DNA from: Actinocorallia populi
GTDB taxonomy: Bacteria; Actinomycetota; Actinomycetes; Streptosporangiales; Streptosporangiaceae
Length of the DNA stretch: 64,000 nt
Direction: 5' to 3'
NCBI RefSeq assembly: GCF_002995495.1
Contig: NZ_PVZV01000002.1
Location: 992,001 to 1,056,000, forward strand
The notes beneath the pieces are model-generated. The model did not search any database. It worked only from the letters and a program-made list of their open reading frames with translations, and was not told where the DNA came from. This document shows, in pieces, positions 61,695 to 64,000 of this stretch. Position numbers and translations under genes: made by a program. Numbering within the stretch: the first letter of the stretch is position 1; every line of letters starts with the position of its first letter.

Positions 61695-61837
61695 CTCGCT
61701 TCAAGAGGAACGCTGCCGGAACGGCGGCCGTCAGACGCCGGGCGGTGGGCGAGCCGGCCCGGACGGTCGTCCACGGGCAGGCGGGCGGTAGGAAATCAGA
61801 GTGCGGTCCGCGAGCGGGCATGGTGCGATGAACCACT

Positions 61838-62650
61838 ATGAACGAAGTGGAACACCCCGGCGGCGACGCGGACCTGCTGGCCGGAATGGAACGCAACCTC
61901 GCCGAGCACGCCTGCCACCTGCACCGCAAGAGGGAGGGCGCGACCGTCACGGAGACGGAGGACCTCCTGATCGCCGACAGCGGGCTGGACGACGACACCT
62001 TCAACATCGTCGCGGCGGCGCGTCTCACCGCGGAGACCGCACCGGCCCGGATCGCGGAGACCATCCGGACCCTGGCCGCCACCCGGCGGCCTTTCTCCTG
62101 GTGGGTGGGGCCCGCCTCCACACCGGCGGATCTCGCCGCGCTCCTGGAGGACGCCGGTCTCCAGGCGTCCGAGACCGAGCAAGGCATGTCGATGCACCTG
62201 TCCGCGCCCCCGGAGGTACCGCGCATCGAGGGCCTGGAAATCCGCCCCGTCACGACCCTCCGACAACTCGCCGACTACGCGACCGTCCTGGCCGCGCTCT
62301 GGGACCCGCCCGCCGCCACCGTGCGCCGCTTCTTCGCCGACGCCGCCGAGCGGGCCCTGGCCCCCGACTGCGCCGCCCGCTACCTGGTCGGCCACGTCGA
62401 CGGCCGCCCGGTCTGCTCCGCCGAGGTCTTCCTCCACGGCGGAGTCGCCGGGATCTACAACATCGCGACCATGGCGGCCGACCGCCGTCGCGGGTACGGC
62501 GGCGCCATGACCCTGGCGGCCATGCGCACCGCGTACGACGAGGGCCACCGCACCCTGGTCCTGCAGGCCTCCCCGGACGGCGAACCCGTCTACCGCCGCC
62601 TCGGTTTCCGGACCTGCGGCGTGTTCACGGAGTACGCCATCCGACGGTGA
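61838..62650 (+). CDS. GNAT-family N-acetyltransferase (two-domain)
   Basis: A 270-residue protein with a divergent N-terminal GNAT-like half ([20 protein letters not shown]) and a C-terminal GNAT domain with acetyl-CoA loop [19 protein letters not shown] and the closing [18 protein letters not shown]. Substrate unknown. The last codons are part of a 70-bp direct repeat copied at 63547. Confidence 0.87.
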   Translation: MNEVEHPGGDADLLAGMERNLAEHACHLHRKREGATVTETEDLLIADSGLDDDTFNIVAAARLTAETAPARIAETIRTLAATRRPFSWWVGPASTPADLAALLEDAGLQASETEQGMSMHLSAPPEVPRIEGLEIRPVTTLRQLADYATVLAALWDPPAATVRRFFADAAERALAPDCAARYLVGHVDGRPVCSAEVFLHGGVAGIYNIATMAADRRRGYGGAMTLAAMRTAYDEGHRTLVLQASPDGEPVYRRLGFRTCGVFTEYAIRR

Positions 62651-62701
62651 GACCGCCGCCCGCGCCTTCCCCGCCCTTGCGGCACGCCTCCTCGAAGCGG
62701 T
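62632..62701. repeat. Direct repeat, copy 1 (70 bp)
   Basis: Begins GTACGCCATC within the acetyltransferase 3' end and ends CTCGAAGCGGT. It matches copy 2 at 63547-63616 in 68 of 70 positions (differences at 62642/63557 and near 62678/63593). The two copies are 915 bp apart and bracket the Phd/RelE module. Confidence 0.9.
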
Positions 62702-62874
62702 GGCCCAGCCCCGTCGGACAGGGGCAGGGGAGCACGGATCGCCCACCGGCTCCGACGCACCTCTGCCGCTTCGGCCCCGAGGGAGTCTCCGGTCGTGGGC
62801 TTGACCGTACTTCCTTGAGTCTGACGATCAGATCGGCTCATGCGGCGGCATGCCCTGAGGCTTGCCGCCGACTG

Positions 62875-62886
62875 TACACAAGTGTA
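62875..62886. promoter_or_regulatory. Operator-like palindrome upstream of the antitoxin
   Basis: TACAC-AA-GTGTA lies 11 bp before the antitoxin ATG in an AT-richer stretch. Phd/YefM antitoxins autorepress through short TGTACA-type palindromes, so this is the likely operator. Confidence 0.6.
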
Positions 62887-62897
62887 ATGTATTGTGC

Positions 62898-63149
62898 ATG
62901 AGTGAAACCTTGTCGATCACGGAGGCCCGCGGCAGGCTCGGCCAGCTCGCCCGGCAGGCCTCCGCGCGCCGCGACCGGATCTTCCTGACCGAGCACGGCG
63001 AGCGCGTCGCCGCGATCGTGGCGGTGAGCGAGCTGGAGGACCTGGAGGACGCGCTCGCTCTGGCCCAGCACGAGTTGCGTGTGGCCACCGGAGCCGAGCA
63101 GTACGTCAGTCATGAGGAAGCCCTGCGTCTGGCGGGGTTCACCGAGTGA
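62898..63149 (+). CDS. Phd/YefM-family antitoxin
   Basis: An 83-residue antitoxin beginning MSETLSITEARGRLGQLARQ, with the Phd fold (RDRIFLTEHGERVAAIVAV) and an acidic helical C-terminus that should neutralise the toxin. Its GTGA overlap with the toxin gene makes translation coupled. ATG at 62898 was chosen because it begins at the conserved first strand. Confidence 0.92.
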   Translation: MSETLSITEARGRLGQLARQASARRDRIFLTEHGERVAAIVAVSELEDLEDALALAQHELRVATGAEQYVSHEEALRLAGFTE

Positions 63150-63397
63150 TCTACGCGATCATCTGGACGCTCTCCGCCGCGCGGACCTTGCGGGACTTCC
63201 GCGAGCGGGATCCGGAGGGGGCGGGCGAGCTGCGGGCGGCGATCGAGACGCTGGCCGCCGATCCCCGCCCTGACGACTCCTCCCCCTACGGGCCCGCCTA
63301 TCGGCGGTTGCGCGTGGGCCGGTATCGCGTCATGTACCGGATCGAGGAGAAGGAGATCAGCGTCATCGTGCTCAACCTCGCACGCTCCACGCCCTGA
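63146..63397 (+). CDS. RelE/ParE-family toxin
   Basis: An 83-residue RelE-fold toxin with basic residues along LSAARTLRDFRERDP, GPAYRRLRVGRYRVMYRIEE and a C-terminal IVLNLARSTP. RelE toxins cut ribosome-bound mRNA. It starts on GTG inside the antitoxin stop. The module is between the two 70-bp repeats. Confidence 0.92.
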   Translation: MIYAIIWTLSAARTLRDFRERDPEGAGELRAAIETLAADPRPDDSSPYGPAYRRLRVGRYRVMYRIEEKEISVIVLNLARSTP

Positions 63398-63546
63398 CCG
63401 AAGCCGGCGTCGCCGGCAGGGAGAACGACGCCGGCGACTCGAGCAGCGGCGCAGCGACCTCCGCTTCGGGCCCGGGGGCGACTTCTTTATGATCATCCTT
63501 TTCGTGGGGTCTCGAACGCCGCCGTGCCGAGACCGTTGACGTCCTC

Positions 63547-63616
63547 GTACGCCATCGGACGGTGAGACCGCCGCCCGCGCCTTCCCCGCCCTCGCGGCAC
63601 GCCTCCTCGAAGCGGT
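63547..63616. repeat. Direct repeat, copy 2 (70 bp)
   Basis: Second copy of the sequence at 62632-62701, same orientation, two mismatches. Here it is not joined to a coding gene: it is a displaced duplicate of the acetyltransferase 3' end. No gene is supported in 63398-63754 apart from this repeat. Confidence 0.9.
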
Positions 63617-63754
63617 CGGCCGGAGGGCCGGTTCGCGAGGGATCGCGGCCTGGAGGTCAGGCCGTTGCGCGGGTACGGCTGCCCGCAGGACGAGCGGCTT
63701 GCGGTGGTCGAGTGCGTATCGCGGCGGGCGGGGCGGCCCGGACTCCGGGTTCGG

Positions 63755-64000
63755 TCATGCCAGCAGGGTGCGGAGTCGTTCGCGCATGTCCTTGACCTCC
63801 GGTACGTCGCGCCACGGGGTCGAGAGGGTCATGATCTCGGTGAGGTAGCCGTCCAGGCGGGCCGAGGAGACCAGCGGGGCGACGCGGGTCAGGGTGGTCG
63901 CGAGTTCGGCGGCGAGCAGTGGTTCGGACGCCTGGAAGGCGGCCTGCACCTGGCGGGCGAGGAGATTGGCTCCGAGCCAGGGGGACGCGGGAAGGACGAT
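63755..64000 (-). CDS. C-terminal end of a probable XRE/TPR-type regulator
   Basis: Only the last 81 residues are present; the frame is open to the right edge. It is helical, with SPWLGANLLARQVQAAFQAS, SSARLDGYLTEIMTLSTPW and DMRERLRTLLA. It resembles the C-terminal tails of actinobacterial helix-turn-helix regulators with tetratricopeptide-like repeats, but the DNA-binding part is outside the window. Confidence 0.55.
   Translation of the reverse strand: MVLPASPWLGANLLARQVQAAFQASEPLLAAELATTLTRVAPLVSSARLDGYLTEIMTLSTPWRDVPEVKDMRERLRTLLA

Noticed and set aside
63562-63795. 77-codon plus-strand frame after the toxin gene
   Set aside because: It is a read-through of the second copy of the direct repeat and has biased Pro/Arg/Ser composition with no RBS.
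59320-64000. Prophage or integrative element at the right end
   Set aside because: No integrase, tRNA target, phage structural gene or transposase is seen; only small accessory modules and one pair of direct repeats.

Overview
This window is a high-GC actinobacterial chromosome segment. Codon third positions are almost all G or C, and GTG and TTG starts are common. The gene content points to the Streptosporangiales or a neighbouring order, such as Nonomuraea, Streptosporangium, Actinomadura or Thermomonospora; this is inference from content and order. Much of the window follows the order of the Mycobacterium tuberculosis block Rv2172c-Rv2202c and of the Streptomyces coelicolor SCO2110-2160 region: adoK, ctaC, ctaE-qcrCAB, trpD, a DEDD exonuclease/UvrC-like gene, NlpC/P60, pimB, fadD, an acyltransferase, a DAHP synthase, pknL, an Rv2175c-like DNA-binding gene, a polyprenyl synthetase and a metF-like gene. 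It is mainly vertically inherited core genome with accessory inserts.

Layout. 1-2 kb: adenosine kinase tail and a cysteine desulfurase-TusA pair. 2-12.4 kb: the aa3 oxidase and bc1 complex (ctaCDF, ctaE-qcrCAB), interrupted by an L,D-transpeptidase and a pseudo-receiver-trpD pair. 12.5-16.7 kb: Lrp-type RAM protein, rhomboid protease, DEDD/GIY-YIG nuclease and NYN protein. 16.8-20 kb: three exported cell-wall hydrolases, two of them behind c-di-AMP (ydaO-type) riboswitches. 20-31.6 kb: metallopeptidase lipoprotein, PimB-like mannosyltransferase, FadD, metallophosphoesterase, START-like protein, ROK glucokinase, EEP phosphatase, acyltransferase and the MacS-type sensor kinase. 31.6-37 kb: MacR-type regulator, then a tightly coupled three-gene cassette (membrane protein with a Gly/Cys tail, MNIO/DUF692 enzyme, small partner), then a phosphofructokinase with PPi-type residues and ThiI.

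37-49.3 kb: DUF5954 protein, a DAHP synthase behind an aromatic leader peptide and attenuator, a sulfite-oxidase-like enzyme, a LytTR regulator, a degenerate 17-bp repeat array, endonuclease IV, PASTA kinase PknL, thiOSG behind a TPP riboswitch, a FAD reductase, the Rv2175c-like gene and thiE. 49.3-58.7 kb: a second kinase, GNAT, hydrolase and WYL regulator, HEAT protein, lipid-transfer thiolase, a third kinase with an AT-richer ectodomain, polyprenyl synthetase and metF. 58.7-64 kb: an accessory end with WXG100-like secreted proteins, ArsC-like protein, an XRE regulator behind a gene remnant, acetyltransferases and a Phd/RelE toxin-antitoxin module bracketed by 70-bp direct repeats.

The best candidate for an undescribed system is the MNIO cassette at 32409-34665. 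It resembles the enzyme/partner/Cys-rich-precursor logic of MNIO RiPP pathways, but the proposed substrate is a membrane protein ending in Cys-Gly-Gly repeats. Next are the aromatic-amino-acid attenuator of the DAHP synthase, the repeat-flanked toxin-antitoxin module and a CTG-initiated NlpC/P60 gene. No tRNA, rRNA, CRISPR array or insertion sequence was seen.
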